Notes under the pieces: generated by a model | Told to the model about the DNA's origin: nothing | Database searches by the model: none | The model's input: the letters and a program-made list of their open reading frames with translations, nothing else | DNA from: Nitrosomonas sp. UBA6494 | GTDB lineage: Bacteria; Pseudomonadota; Gammaproteobacteria; Burkholderiales; Nitrosomonadaceae | Direction of reading: 5' to 3' | NCBI GenBank assembly: GCA_002435335.1 | Contig: DJMI01000088.1 | Coordinates: 332 to 13,222 of the forward strand | DNA: 12,891 bases | Position numbers and translations under genes: made by a program | Shown here: one piece after another, positions 1-7,337 of the stretch | Numbering within the stretch: the stretch's first letter is position 1 | Layout of the letters: every line of letters starts with the position of its first letter

Positions 1-699
1 ATGGCCGCTGCCTGGCAGGAATGGCAAGCTGAAACCAATTCAGGCCAGAAGCCGGTGATGCCCGAAGTATGGCTGGATCGGTTGATTGCCGCTGAACAGA
101 CAGATCGCAAGGCGCGCAGTTTAAACTATCAGTTGCATGCCGCCAGGTTTCCTCATCATCGCGATCTAATCCATTTCGACTGGACAGAAAACCTGTTGAC
201 CAAGGAACGTCTTGAACAACTGGCCAGTGGTGCGTTCATGGAACAGGCAAACAATCTCATCTTTGTCGGTGGCACAGGAACCGGTAAAACCCATTTGGCC
301 ATCGCTTTAGCAGTTTCAGCCATCCATCAGGGAAAACGTGTGCGGTTCTATAATGCCGTTGACCTAGTCAATCTGCTGGAGAAAGAAAAACAGTTGGGTA
401 AATCCGGTTCCCTTGCTAAGCGGCTCATCCAAATCGATGCTGTCATTCTTGATGAACTGGGTTATCTGCCATTCCCGGAGTCCGGTGGCGCATTATTGTT
501 CCATCTCATCAGTCAGTTATACGAGAAGACTTCTTTGGTTATTACCACAAATCTCAATTTTGCAGAATGGGTGCAAGTTTTTGGCGATGAAAAAATGACC
601 ACCGCTTTACTTGATCGCATTACCCATCACTGCGACATCCTTGAAACCGGTAACGATTCCTATCGATTTAAGCATCGCAATAACGCGCTCAACAACTAA
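1..699 (+). CDS. istB: IS21-family transposition helper ATPase IstB (5' partial)
   Basis: AAA+ ATPase that assists the IstA transposase of IS21-family elements by regulating target capture. The reading frame has Walker A GGTGTGKTH at residues ~90-98 and Walker B VILDELGY at ~148-155, followed by a sensor-like ITTNLNF segment; all are typical of IstB. The ATG at base 1 aligns with the internal segment 'MAAAWQE' found about 15 residues into full-length IstB proteins (~250 aa), so the true start and the istA gene should lie left of the window. The C-terminus is complete, with TAA at 697-699. It sits just before the repeated right end of the element, as expected for the last gene of an IS21 copy. 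No frameshift is visible. The family call is secure; whether the copy is active cannot be judged without istA and the left end. Confidence 0.95.
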   Translation: MAAAWQEWQAETNSGQKPVMPEVWLDRLIAAEQTDRKARSLNYQLHAARFPHHRDLIHFDWTENLLTKERLEQLASGAFMEQANNLIFVGGTGTGKTHLAIALAVSAIHQGKRVRFYNAVDLVNLLEKEKQLGKSGSLAKRLIQIDAVILDELGYLPFPESGGALLFHLISQLYEKTSLVITTNLNFAEWVQVFGDEKMTTALLDRITHHCDILETGNDSYRFKHRNNALNN

Positions 700-766
700 A
701 TTATAGTACCTACAACTGGTAACTTTTGGATGTTGATACCTGGTAAATTTTGAATGTTGATTGACA
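1..766 (+). mobile_element. IS21-family insertion sequence, right part and right terminus
   Basis: After istB come two related copies of a ~24-bp motif: CTGGTAACTTTTGGATGTTG starting at 716 and CTGGTAAATTTTGAATGTTG starting at 740. The second copy runs into TTGACA, ending at 766. Multiple internal repeats next to a terminus that reads TGTCA inward are typical of IS21-family ends, so I place the right boundary at or very near 766. The bases directly after it (CCTATGCC) recur 91 bp later in the host DNA, which supports a junction here. The left end and any target duplication are outside the window. Confidence 0.8.
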
Positions 767-1034
767 CCTATGCCTTTCTTATCAAAAATATAACCAAAAA
801 TACTTTAGCACGCCATAGGCGGATTCATTCTTTGGCGGATTGTTTTGAGGTACCGCACCTATGCTTTTCTTATCAAAAACATAACCAAAAATACTTTAGC
901 ACGCCATAGGCGGATTCATTCTTTGGCGGATTGTTTTGAGGTACCGCACCTATGCCTTTCGTGTCATAAACATCCACAAAAAAGTTTTGCACTGGGGGCA
1001 TCGAATCTTTGCAGCTTCGACCAGCAGTACCGCA
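767..1034. repeat. 91-bp tandem repeat, two near-identical copies plus one diverged copy
   Basis: Copy 1 is 767-857 and copy 2 is 858-948. They have equal length and differ at only two positions by eye (near the start and in AATATAACC/AACATAACC). A third, strongly diverged copy spans about 949-1034 (~86 bp); it starts CCTATGCCTTTC and ends GTACCGCA, after which TCCATGCC starts what may be a fourth unit. Each unit contains the small inverted repeat CGCC-ATA-GGCG. Open frames run through the array on both strands but look like by-products of the repetition. The IS21 element appears to have inserted inside the array, so further copies may lie beyond it. Confidence 0.85.
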
Positions 1035-1379
1035 TCCATGCCTATTTTTTTGCGCGAGCGAAATTAGCAAGGGGGGGTACTTTTCAAAATGTGAGTAACT
1101 TTGTGAGTAACTTTCAAGATCACAAAACAATAATGCTCATTTATAAATGGTTTCTGAGAATCATATGAATCCCTCTCTCGCCAATTACCTGCCAAACGTT
1201 GCCTAGCAACACCAAAAAAACCAAGCAAGTTCAATAATATCACAATAATTTAGCCAATCATTGGCAATCCTGAGCAAAGCGGGTAACATTTCAAAAAGCG
1301 GGTAAAAAAGCGAGTAAAAATTTACCCGTATTTTTGTTACCCGTTTTTTTGTTTTGTTTAACGGCATTCAGGGGGCTAC
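1035..1379. promoter_or_regulatory. gene-free integrase upstream region with arm-site-like repeats
   Basis: No gene is supported here. The 12-mer GTGAGTAACTTT occurs twice in tandem (1091-1102 and 1103-1114). Nearer the integrase there are GCGGGTAAC (1279-1287), GCGGGTAAA (1298-1306) and GCGAGTAA (1310-1317) in one orientation, and TTTACCCG (1321-1328) and GTTACCCG (1336-1343) in the other. All share a G(C/T)G(A/G)GTAA core. Clusters of short repeats beside a tyrosine integrase gene fit arm-type integrase sites or an operator; this role is inferred. 1299-1306 and 1321-1328 could form an 8-bp stem. No tRNA fragment marking attL was recognised. Confidence 0.5.
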
Positions 1380-2576
1380 ATGAAACTGACCGATTCGATC
1401 ATCAAAGCAGCAAAACCCAAAGTTAAGCGCTACAACCTACCAGACGGAAAGGGGTTGACATTATGGGTACAGCCAGACGGTCAGAAAGCATGGCGGATGC
1501 GTTATTACTTTAACGGTAAGGAAAATATGCTTTCCCTTGGCTTTTATCCCACTGTGTCGCTAGCAGCCGCAAGACTGGAACACACCCGCTTCAAGCAATT
1601 ACTGGCGCAAGGTATCGACCCTTCAGAAAACCGCAAAGAACAAAAACTACAGGCGGCCATTGCAGCAGATAACAGCTTTGAGACTGTGGCGCGTCAATGG
1701 TGGGATCATTGGAAGTACAACAAGAACGAACGACACGCAAGCTACACGATTCGGCGCATGGAAGCGGACATATTTCCGGTCATTGGTGCAAAGCCGGTTA
1801 ATGAAATCACAGCGGCGCAGTTTATAGCGATGGTGCGCAAGGTTGAATCCCGTGGCGCTTTGGATATAGCCAAGCGAGTATTAACGATGTGCGGGCAAGT
1901 GATGCGCTATGCCGTGGCGCACGGGCTAGCAGAGCGCAATCCGGCGGCAGACATAAAACCTTCCGATGTACTGAAACCCGCAAAGAAAACCAATTACGCG
2001 CGATTGAGCGAGAAGGAATTACCTGAATTATTGCGCAAGATCGATGAATACGACGGACAACCACTCACCCGCTTTGCATTGCAGCTTATGGCTTTAACGT
2101 TTGTCCGTACCAGTGAATTAATCGGTGCACGTTGGGAAGAAATCGATCTAAACAAAAAGGAATGGCGCATAACGGCGGAACGCATGAAGATGAAAACCCC
2201 GCATATTGTTCCTTTATCTGATCAAGTCATAGCATTATTACAAGAACTCAAGAACCTGGAAGCCGATGAAGTATTGCTATTCCCTAGCGAAAAACGCGAT
2301 GGAAAAAGCATGAGCAACAATACCATTCTTTTCGCACTTTACCGCCTAGGTTATCACAGTCGCATGACAGGCCACGGATTCCGGGGAATAGCGTCAACGA
2401 TCCTTCACGAAAAGGGATTTAGTCACGACCATATCGAATTGCAGCTTGCGCACAGCAAACGCGATGCAGTGAGCGCGTCGTACAACCATGCGCTATATCT
2501 TGAACCACGGGCGAAGATGATGCAGCAATGGGCGGATTTTTTGGATGAACTGCGGACGAAAAATACCGCTAATTGA
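1380..2576 (+). CDS. P4-type tyrosine site-specific integrase (DUF4102 N-terminus)
   Basis: Site-specific recombinase that integrates and excises genomic islands, commonly at tRNA genes. Residues ~1-85 form the DUF4102 arm-binding domain (MKLTDSIIKAAKP, DGKGLTLWV, YFNGKENMLSLGFYPTVSLA). A core-binding SAM-like domain follows (~100-185) and the catalytic domain spans ~200-385. The catalytic set is visible: Arg in FVRTSELIGARW, HGFR in MTGHGFRGIAST, His in LQLAHSKRDAVS, and the nucleophile Tyr in ASYNHALYLEPR. The length of 398 aa is normal for the family. AGGGGG sits four bases upstream of the ATG, and a downstream Leu/Trp-rich tail (MMQQWADFLDEL) is typical. The gene appears intact. Its position at the left of the island genes suggests the attachment site lies in 767-1379 or just beyond. 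Confidence 0.96.
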   Translation: MKLTDSIIKAAKPKVKRYNLPDGKGLTLWVQPDGQKAWRMRYYFNGKENMLSLGFYPTVSLAAARLEHTRFKQLLAQGIDPSENRKEQKLQAAIAADNSFETVARQWWDHWKYNKNERHASYTIRRMEADIFPVIGAKPVNEITAAQFIAMVRKVESRGALDIAKRVLTMCGQVMRYAVAHGLAERNPAADIKPSDVLKPAKKTNYARLSEKELPELLRKIDEYDGQPLTRFALQLMALTFVRTSELIGARWEEIDLNKKEWRITAERMKMKTPHIVPLSDQVIALLQELKNLEADEVLLFPSEKRDGKSMSNNTILFALYRLGYHSRMTGHGFRGIASTILHEKGFSHDHIELQLAHSKRDAVSASYNHALYLEPRAKMMQQWADFLDELRTKNTAN

Positions 2577-2695
2577 TTTTCATTTTTCATCCTGTTTTAT
2601 TTCTGATCTTTAGAAAACACTATATCTAGTAGCAAGCGTGTTTTTTTTGATAGGTATAGCGTAACCTTTGCGTAGAAAAGTTAACTGAGAATCGC

Positions 2696-2867
2696 TATAA
2701 CTGTGGTAATCTGCTGGCATCCTCAGTTCACCAAATGAGAAAACCCGCTAGGACGGCAATCCGTAGCGGGTTGGTGCCGAATTTGAGCCACGGCGGGCTA
2801 TGTATGCTTAGTCCTCTACCTACTCTCAACGACGCACCGGAGGTGATCGGTATCCGCGTCTTTTTTT
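2696..2867 (+). ncRNA. candidate structured small RNA between integrase and AlpA-like gene
   Basis: The 477-bp gap between the integrase and the next gene holds no convincing coding frame but does contain RNA-like structure. A perfect 9-bp stem (AACCCGCTA 2742-2750 with TAGCGGGTT 2764-2772) encloses a second stem CGG-CAAT-CCG (2754-2763). A strong terminator closes the segment at 2831-2867. A weak TATAAC at 2696-2701 could be a -10 box, without a clear -35. An independently terminated transcript of ~150 nt is inferred. I do not recognise an RNA family; an untranslated leader with attenuation is the alternative. Confidence 0.4.
2831..2867 (+). terminator. Rho-independent terminator
   Basis: GACGC (2831-2835) pairs with GCGTC (2856-2860). 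Inside it, ACCG (2836-2839) pairs with CGGT (2848-2851), leaving a four-base bulge. Seven T residues follow directly (2861-2867). This is a standard intrinsic terminator on the plus strand. It separates the upstream non-coding segment (and perhaps integrase read-through) from the AlpA/primase operon. Confidence 0.75.
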
Positions 2868-2880
2868 ATTAAGTAGTTTG

Positions 2881-3005
2881 CGTTTACGTTTTATTCATTA
2901 ATTTTTGGCAATGATCGCCAACATGTGTAAACGTAGAGCAAAACTATACGCTCATCGAACCCATTGTGCAATTAAATCGATTCAGCGAAGCGATGTGAAG
3001 CGATG
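2881..3005. promoter_or_regulatory. repeats upstream of the AlpA-like gene, probable operator/promoter region
   Basis: Three arrangements lie just ahead of the regulator gene. CGTTTAC (2881-2887) is inverted as GTAAACG (2927-2933). TTGGC (2905-2909) and GCCAA (2917-2921) form a short interrupted palindrome between them. GAAGCGATG occurs twice as a direct repeat, at 2987-2995 and 2997-3005, exactly 10 bp apart and so on the same face of the helix. Binding of the adjacent AlpA-like protein or a phage repressor is an inference from position. No clear sigma-70 promoter was identified. Confidence 0.4.
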
Positions 3006-3053
3006 CCGGTCACAAATTGGTGATTTTTATCAATTAGATCGTGAGGGCATTTT

Positions 3054-3287
3054 ATGCAACAAGACAAACAAACTTCACCCGCCGTTTTACCACTCACCGG
3101 GAAATCTCGTTGGTCACAATTTAAGAAATTCTCTCCTGTTTCAAGGGAAACATATAGAAAGTTATCGTTAGAAGGACGGGCACCACAACCAGAACGCCTT
3201 GGCATTCGTTGTACCTACTTTGATAATCAAGAATTGCATCGCTGGTTAGCTAACCCAGCCGCCTATCGAATCGATCCGAAAAAATAG
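3054..3287 (+). CDS. AlpA-like small HTH regulator/excisionase
   Basis: A 77-aa DNA-binding protein of the AlpA/MerR-like winged-helix type. Such proteins commonly control the integrase and replication genes of P4-type islands or act as excisionases. The segment SRWSQFKKFSPVSRETYRKLSLEG fits the helix-turn-helix, and the C-terminal part RCTYFDNQELHRWLANPAAYR fits the usual wing and Trp-containing helix. The start ATG at 3054 has GTGAGGG at 3041-3047 upstream. Directly repeated 9-mers just ahead of the gene are candidate binding sites. It precedes the primase gene by ~50 bp and is probably co-transcribed with it. Whether it acts as activator, repressor or excisionase cannot be decided from sequence. 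Confidence 0.75.
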   Translation: MQQDKQTSPAVLPLTGKSRWSQFKKFSPVSRETYRKLSLEGRAPQPERLGIRCTYFDNQELHRWLANPAAYRIDPKK

Positions 3288-3338
3288 CCTGCTACTTGCA
3301 CCGGTTAATTTTTTTGATTGATTTTGATAGGAGGCGCT

Positions 3339-6158
3339 ATGCACTCACAGACAACAAAAAAGCCGCACCCGGCAGGGGTAACGGCTTATCAAAACACACA
3401 CGCGCATTTTACCGCAAATCTTCATCAGCAAGTGCGTGAAGCGATGCTCTCGGCAGGACTACAGCCACCGGCAGACATTCAATTTGACGGTGAATTGCAC
3501 AGATTCAGCAGCAGCGGCAAGCGCAGCGACAAAAACGGTTACTACAAGCTATATGGCGACCCCCCCCTAGCGGCTGGCTATTTTGGATGCTGGAAGACTG
3601 GCATTACTTCGAAATGGCGGGCAGACATTGGACGTGACCTGACCGATGACGAAGTGCGCGAGCATTCACGGCGCATGGCTGTATTGCAGCAAGAGCGGGA
3701 AGCCGAAGAGCAAATCAAGCACCAAGCGGCAGCAGCAAATGCGCGAAAACTTTGGAGGGCAGCAACACCGGCGGAAGAAGCGCATCCGTACATTCAGTTA
3801 AAGCGAATCAAACCGCACGACGCGAGAGTTGCGAAAAATGGCGATCTTTTAGTGAGCATGATCGACGCTGACGGCGCTATCTGGAACCTTGAGCAAATCA
3901 CTGTAAGCAGCGACGGCAGCAACAAAAAACGCGGACTGACCGGCGGCAGGCGCACCGGTTTGTTTCATGTTATCGGCGAGATTAATCAAGATTCAGTGAT
4001 CTGCGTTGTAGAGGGCTTCGCAACAGGTTGCAGCATTCACGAAGCTACTGAACACGCTTGTGTTGTGGCTTTCAATTGCGGCAATTTGCCGGCCGTGGCG
4101 CAAGCAATCCGCCAAAAGTACCCCGATCATCAAATTATCATTGCAGCCGACGACGATTACATGACGGACGGCAATCCGGGCCTGACAAAAGCGAAAGAAG
4201 CAGCCGCATCAGGTTGTGCTATTGTCGGAATTCCGACATTTGCTAGTGATAGACCTGAGAAAGCGACCGACTTCAACGACATGGTGATCCATTGCGGAGT
4301 TGAAGCAGTGCAAAATTATTTTCTGGGATTGATAAAAAGCGGTGTTACAGGTGTTACAGGTGTACAAGCCAATGAATACAACACTTCACCTGTAACACCT
4401 GACCATTTCGAAGGTGTTACGGGTGTTACAAATCCTGAAACGGAGCAAAAAAACGCGATACCCGACGAAAAAAAACGCCCTTGTTTTCGTGTAATCGATG
4501 AGTGGATAGATCACGGCAACGACAAGTACAAGCCGGGCGTGTGGTATTTTGGAATCAAGCAAAACACAGATGCGCCTATTCTGACGCGGACTTGGATTTG
4601 CGGACAGCTTCACATCGACGCGGTTACCTGTGACGCTCACGGTAACAATTTCGGACGGTTGCTTCGCTTTAAGAATACGCTGGAGAAATGGCGCATTTGG
4701 GCAATGCCGATGCACCTATTAAAAGGATCGGGCGACGAACTGCGCGGAGAACTATTAAGCATGGGACTCGAGATCGACCAGGCTAATCGATTTAAACTTG
4801 GCGAATACTTGCAAGACCGGCCACCAGAAAGGCGCATAACGTGCGTTAAACAAGCCGGATGGATCGATGAAGGAAATTTCGCACTACCGAACGCGATTTA
4901 TGGCGCTAATGCTGCAAATTTTGTTTATCAATCTGAATCAGCGCACAGCAACGAATACAACCGAAGCGGCACATTGCAAGGATGGCGCGACGGTGTGGCA
5001 GCGTTAGCCGTTGGAAATCCTTTAATTCTTACCGCAGTATCGGCGGCATTTGCTGGGGCGTTGTTGAAATTGTGCGGCGTTGAAAGCGGCGGCATTCATT
5101 ATTACGGCCGATCATCAACCGGCAAAACATCAACGGCAGATGCGGCATGTAGTGTATGGGGCGGCAGTGGGTATCGCCGATCATGGAAATCTACCGCAAA
5201 CGGCCTTGAAGGTGTGAGCCAGCTATTTAGTGACAGCTTGTTGGTGTTGGATGAAATCGGCCAATGCGAACCGCGAGATGTTGGCGAGATTGTCTACATG
5301 ATAGGCAACGGACGCGGCAAACAAAGAGCAGCCAGAACCGGATCGGCGCGTGAAATCGCGACATGGCGTTGTATGGTGGTTTCTACCGGTGAAATGACCG
5401 GAGAAACTAAGATGCAGGAAGGCGGTTTCCGTATCCAAGCCGGACAGGAAATGCGGTTACTTAACATACCAGCGAATCGAACGTATGGCGCATTCGACGA
5501 ACTACACGGCGCAGCGGATGGGGCGGCATTTTCTGAGACGATCCGGCGCTCAGCCTTGCAGCATTACGGGCACGCTGGCGCGGCTTATCTGGAAAGGTTA
5601 ACCCACAACACCGCCGAAATATCACCAGCTTTTCAGCAAATCAAAGAATCATTCAAAACGGATGGCAGCGGTCAAGTATCGCGGGCAGCGGCAAGGTTTG
5701 CAGTGATTGCATTAGCTGGCGAATTGGCGACGGATTACGGCATCACCGGGTGGACAGCGGGCACAGCCACCGAAGCGGCGAAAGTGTGCTTTGATGCTTG
5801 GAAATCAGCGCGTGGACATACCGGACAAGGCGAGGATGTGAAGATACTTGACGCGATCCAAACATTCATTGACAGGCACAAGGACTCACGATTCAGTAGT
5901 GTGCAAGACGCTGGATTGAAAGTGATTGACCGAGCCGGCTATTGGAAACCTGATGGAGAAGGCAGAATCTACCTTTTCAACACGCACGCATTCAAAGAAG
6001 CAACGAGAGGATTCGACAGAAATACAGCCGTGGCGGTGCTACGCAATGCGGGTGTGATGGATGAGGCGGGATCTGACGGGAAAAGCGCGACACTGCATCG
6101 TATTGGCGGCGAAAGCGGACGTTATTACGCCATAAGATCGTCGAAACTGGAGGCATGA
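3339..6158 (+). CDS. Toprim/DUF927 primase-helicase-like replication protein of a mobile island
   Basis: A 939-aa replication protein. Residues ~130-330 carry a Toprim primase domain: VVEGFATG at ~223-230 holds the metal-binding Glu, with DDD at 271-273 and DFND at 311-314. A low-complexity linker with GVTGVTGV and VTPVTP-like units spans ~335-366. Residues ~380-800 form a DUF927-type ATPase/helicase with Walker A GRSSTGKT (590-597) and Walker B LLVLDEIGQ (634-642). Such proteins are usual in P4-like islands and prophages, where they prime and unwind at the element's own origin. I chose ATG 3339 because AGGAGG (3329-3334) lies four bases upstream; an in-frame TTG at 3318 would place that SD inside the gene. 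The stop is immediately followed by the next ATG at 6160, indicating translational coupling. Confidence 0.88.
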   Translation: MHSQTTKKPHPAGVTAYQNTHAHFTANLHQQVREAMLSAGLQPPADIQFDGELHRFSSSGKRSDKNGYYKLYGDPPLAAGYFGCWKTGITSKWRADIGRDLTDDEVREHSRRMAVLQQEREAEEQIKHQAAAANARKLWRAATPAEEAHPYIQLKRIKPHDARVAKNGDLLVSMIDADGAIWNLEQITVSSDGSNKKRGLTGGRRTGLFHVIGEINQDSVICVVEGFATGCSIHEATEHACVVAFNCGNLPAVAQAIRQKYPDHQIIIAADDDYMTDGNPGLTKAKEAAASGCAIVGIPTFASDRPEKATDFNDMVIHCGVEAVQNYFLGLIKSGVTGVTGVQANEYNTSPVTPDHFEGVTGVTNPETEQKNAIPDEKKRPCFRVIDEWIDHGNDKYKPGVWYFGIKQNTDAPILTRTWICGQLHIDAVTCDAHGNNFGRLLRFKNTLEKWRIWAMPMHLLKGSGDELRGELLSMGLEIDQANRFKLGEYLQDRPPERRITCVKQAGWIDEGNFALPNAIYGANAANFVYQSESAHSNEYNRSGTLQGWRDGVAALAVGNPLILTAVSAAFAGALLKLCGVESGGIHYYGRSSTGKTSTADAACSVWGGSGYRRSWKSTANGLEGVSQLFSDSLLVLDEIGQCEPRDVGEIVYMIGNGRGKQRAARTGSAREIATWRCMVVSTGEMTGETKMQEGGFRIQAGQEMRLLNIPANRTYGAFDELHGAADGAAFSETIRRSALQHYGHAGAAYLERLTHNTAEISPAFQQIKESFKTDGSGQVSRAAARFAVIALAGELATDYGITGWTAGTATEAAKVCFDAWKSARGHTGQGEDVKILDAIQTFIDRHKDSRFSSVQDAGLKVIDRAGYWKPDGEGRIYLFNTHAFKEATRGFDRNTAVAVLRNAGVMDEAGSDGKSATLHRIGGESGRYYAIRSSKLEA
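4341..4430. repeat. GGTGTTACA iteron-like repeats inside the primase gene
   Basis: GGTGTTACA occurs at 4341-4349, 4350-4358 (tandem) and 4422-4430, with the partial copies GGTGTACA (4359) and GGTGTTAC (4413). One inverted copy TGTAACACC is at 4391-4399. All are in frame and encode GVT or VTP in the linker between the Toprim and DUF927 domains. They may simply be a linker expansion or may form protein-binding sites; see the matching cluster at 6208-6359. Confidence 0.7.
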
Positions 6159-6159
6159 T

Positions 6160-6741
6160 ATGGCGATCTTGGACACCATAAAGCGAATTCAGGAGCAGGA
6201 CAAAGAAGGTGTTACACCCGTAACGCCACAACAAACACAAGCCACCGAAAAACACTTATTAAACAATTCTGTAACACCTGTAACACCTCAAGAAATGCAA
6301 GGTGTTACAGAAAAACTATTATTAAACAACACTGTAACACCCGTAACACCTGTAACACCTCAAAAACGCAATACCCAGATAGGAAAATTAACACACTGGC
6401 AGGTCGAAACGATCAAAAAGTGGCTGGTTGATATTGGCGAACCAGCAACCGAACATCACCTTGTTTTCAACAAATGCAGGGTCAACCCGGAAGCTGCGGA
6501 GTATTTCTTACGACTGGCAAATGAATGCGCCACGGAGAAGCGACGACAGAAAGTGTTGGCGATGCTGGCAGAGAACCCAGCCGCTCAACGTACTTTTTTA
6601 ACTGACTCAGAAACTGATCCAAATAACGTGATTGTGGCACTGGCGATTCGACATGTTGGGACATGCGAAATGACGATCCCGCGTGATCGATATGATCCAT
6701 TTCAAATGTTAACGATTTTTGAAAAAAGTGGCATCCAATGA
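6160..6741 (+). CDS. hypothetical protein with VTP-repeat N-terminus, coupled to the primase gene
   Basis: A 193-aa protein of unknown function. Residues ~18-68 are a low-complexity segment of repeated VTPVTP and GVTE units interspersed with near-duplicate KHLLNNS/KLLLNNT blocks. From ~72 a conserved-looking globular part starts (LTHWQVETIKKWLVDIGEPA) and runs to ~190, with many charged helical segments and no transmembrane helix. The start ATG at 6160 lies one base after the primase stop and has GGAG at 6149-6152. The repeated linker shares its 9-bp DNA unit with the primase linker. Position suggests a role in island replication or its control. The last bases overlap the next gene by four (ATGA). 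Confidence 0.65.
   Translation: MAILDTIKRIQEQDKEGVTPVTPQQTQATEKHLLNNSVTPVTPQEMQGVTEKLLLNNTVTPVTPVTPQKRNTQIGKLTHWQVETIKKWLVDIGEPATEHHLVFNKCRVNPEAAEYFLRLANECATEKRRQKVLAMLAENPAAQRTFLTDSETDPNNVIVALAIRHVGTCEMTIPRDRYDPFQMLTIFEKSGIQ
6208..6359. repeat. GGTGTTACA/TGTAACACC iteron-like repeats, second cluster
   Basis: Direct GGTGTTACA units lie at 6208-6216 and 6301-6309. Inverted units TGTAACACC lie at 6270-6278, 6279-6287, 6333-6341 and 6351-6359, with the variants CGTAACACC (6342-6350) and CGTAACGCC (near 6218). Adjacent units repeat with exact 9-bp spacing. Here the orientation is mostly opposite to the primase cluster and the units encode VTP. An AAAACACTTATTAAACAAT-like segment between the blocks is also partly duplicated (ACTATTATTAAACAA). 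Confidence 0.75.
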
Positions 6742-7010
6742 GAAAACGATGTAATGCAGATCACACGCAAGCCGTTGAAGGGATAGTAATACCTGTTACC
6801 CCCTCCCCCCCTCGTTTGAAGACGATCAGGGCTTGCCGTTTGGAGATGGCGGCGGTGTATGCGGACATGCGAGCAAATCGGCTTGATAGTCGGGACGGGG
6901 CGAGGCTGATCTATTGTTTGACAGCAATTTCAACGACGATCCGCGATGACGAAATCGAAGCGCGAGTATTAAAAATTGAGGAGGCAATGCAGGATGAGAA
7001 CCGATCTTAA
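6738..7010 (+). CDS. small conserved hypothetical protein of mobile islands
   Basis: A 90-aa soluble, mostly helical protein. The recognisable part is LKTIRACRLEMAAVYADMRANRLDSRDGARLIYCLTAISTTI, a pattern seen in small proteins encoded beside terminase or primase genes in prophages and islands; its function is not established. The start codon overlaps the stop of the previous gene (ATGA at 6738-6741), so translation is likely coupled. The C-terminus overlaps the next gene's start by 17 bp. No catalytic motif or membrane segment is visible. The coding frame is supported by the overlaps on both sides more than by any domain. Confidence 0.6.
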   Translation: MRKRCNADHTQAVEGIVIPVTPSPPRLKTIRACRLEMAAVYADMRANRLDSRDGARLIYCLTAISTTIRDDEIEARVLKIEEAMQDENRS

Positions 7011-7200
7011 AAAACGATTGCAGCGTATTGAAGATTTGCATCGAGCGCTTCAGCCACCGGAACCATGCGAGTTTTATTTCACACCGCACGAAACCGAGCA
7101 GCAGGCGCAAGAGCAGTATCTGAGCGAATACGGTAGAAACCCAGGCGTGAACGATTTAATCTGCATCGAAGTGTGGGACGCATCCAGGCGGCAGATATAA
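6994..7200 (+). CDS. hypothetical small protein, coupled
   Basis: A 68-residue protein starting MRTDLKKRLQRIEDLHRAL. I chose ATG 6994 rather than the further upstream in-frame start because GAGGAGG at 6979-6985 stands eight bases before it. The N-terminal ~20 residues look like a basic amphipathic or coiled-coil helix. The rest (CEFYFTPHETEQQAQEQYLSEYG, LICIEVWDAS) is acidic. It overlaps the previous gene by 17 bp and ends the tightly packed 3339-7200 cluster. No family was recognised. Confidence 0.55.
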   Translation: MRTDLKKRLQRIEDLHRALQPPEPCEFYFTPHETEQQAQEQYLSEYGRNPGVNDLICIEVWDASRRQI

Positions 7201-7337
7201 CTTTTCTTATTATGAAATTATTCTATATAAGTATTTCTTATGCTAAAGGTACTGGACGGTTTTCCTGGATGCGGGTAATGAAGACCCCGCTTAAATTCTA
7301 GCCTGGTACCTTTTCAACTTGGTTTCACGAGGTGAAT
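7201..7337. other. intergenic region with nested inverted repeats
   Basis: AAAGGTAC (7245-7252) is perfectly inverted as GTACCTTT (7306-7313). Inside that 69-bp interval GCGGG (7271-7275) pairs with CCCGC (7286-7290). No T-run follows, so it is not a normal terminator. A TATATAAG-like AT-rich stretch near 7225-7232 might serve as a promoter element. It lies directly ahead of a terminase-like gene, so a packaging or regulatory RNA/DNA structure is possible but unproven. Confidence 0.35.

Noticed and set aside
767..1034. CRISPR array or integron attC sites
   Set aside because: Repeats are contiguous 91-bp units without spacers, and lack the attC GTTRRRY/RYYYAAC core pairs.
845..1168. 107-aa open frame across the 91-bp repeats (and an 85-aa frame on the other strand)
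   Set aside because: The frame follows the tandem repeat and has no SD, domain or sensible composition; the repeat accounts for it.
2740..2860. tRNA gene or attachment tRNA fragment
   Set aside because: Stem-loops are present but no cloverleaf, anticodon arm or T-loop GTTCRA pattern could be placed.
2905..3171. 88-aa open frame overlapping the AlpA-like gene start
   Set aside because: Overlaps the better supported AlpA-like frame in another phase, has no SD and covers the operator-like repeats.
4386..4715. 109-aa minus-strand open frame within the primase gene
   Set aside because: Shadow of a well supported long plus-strand gene, without SD or domain.
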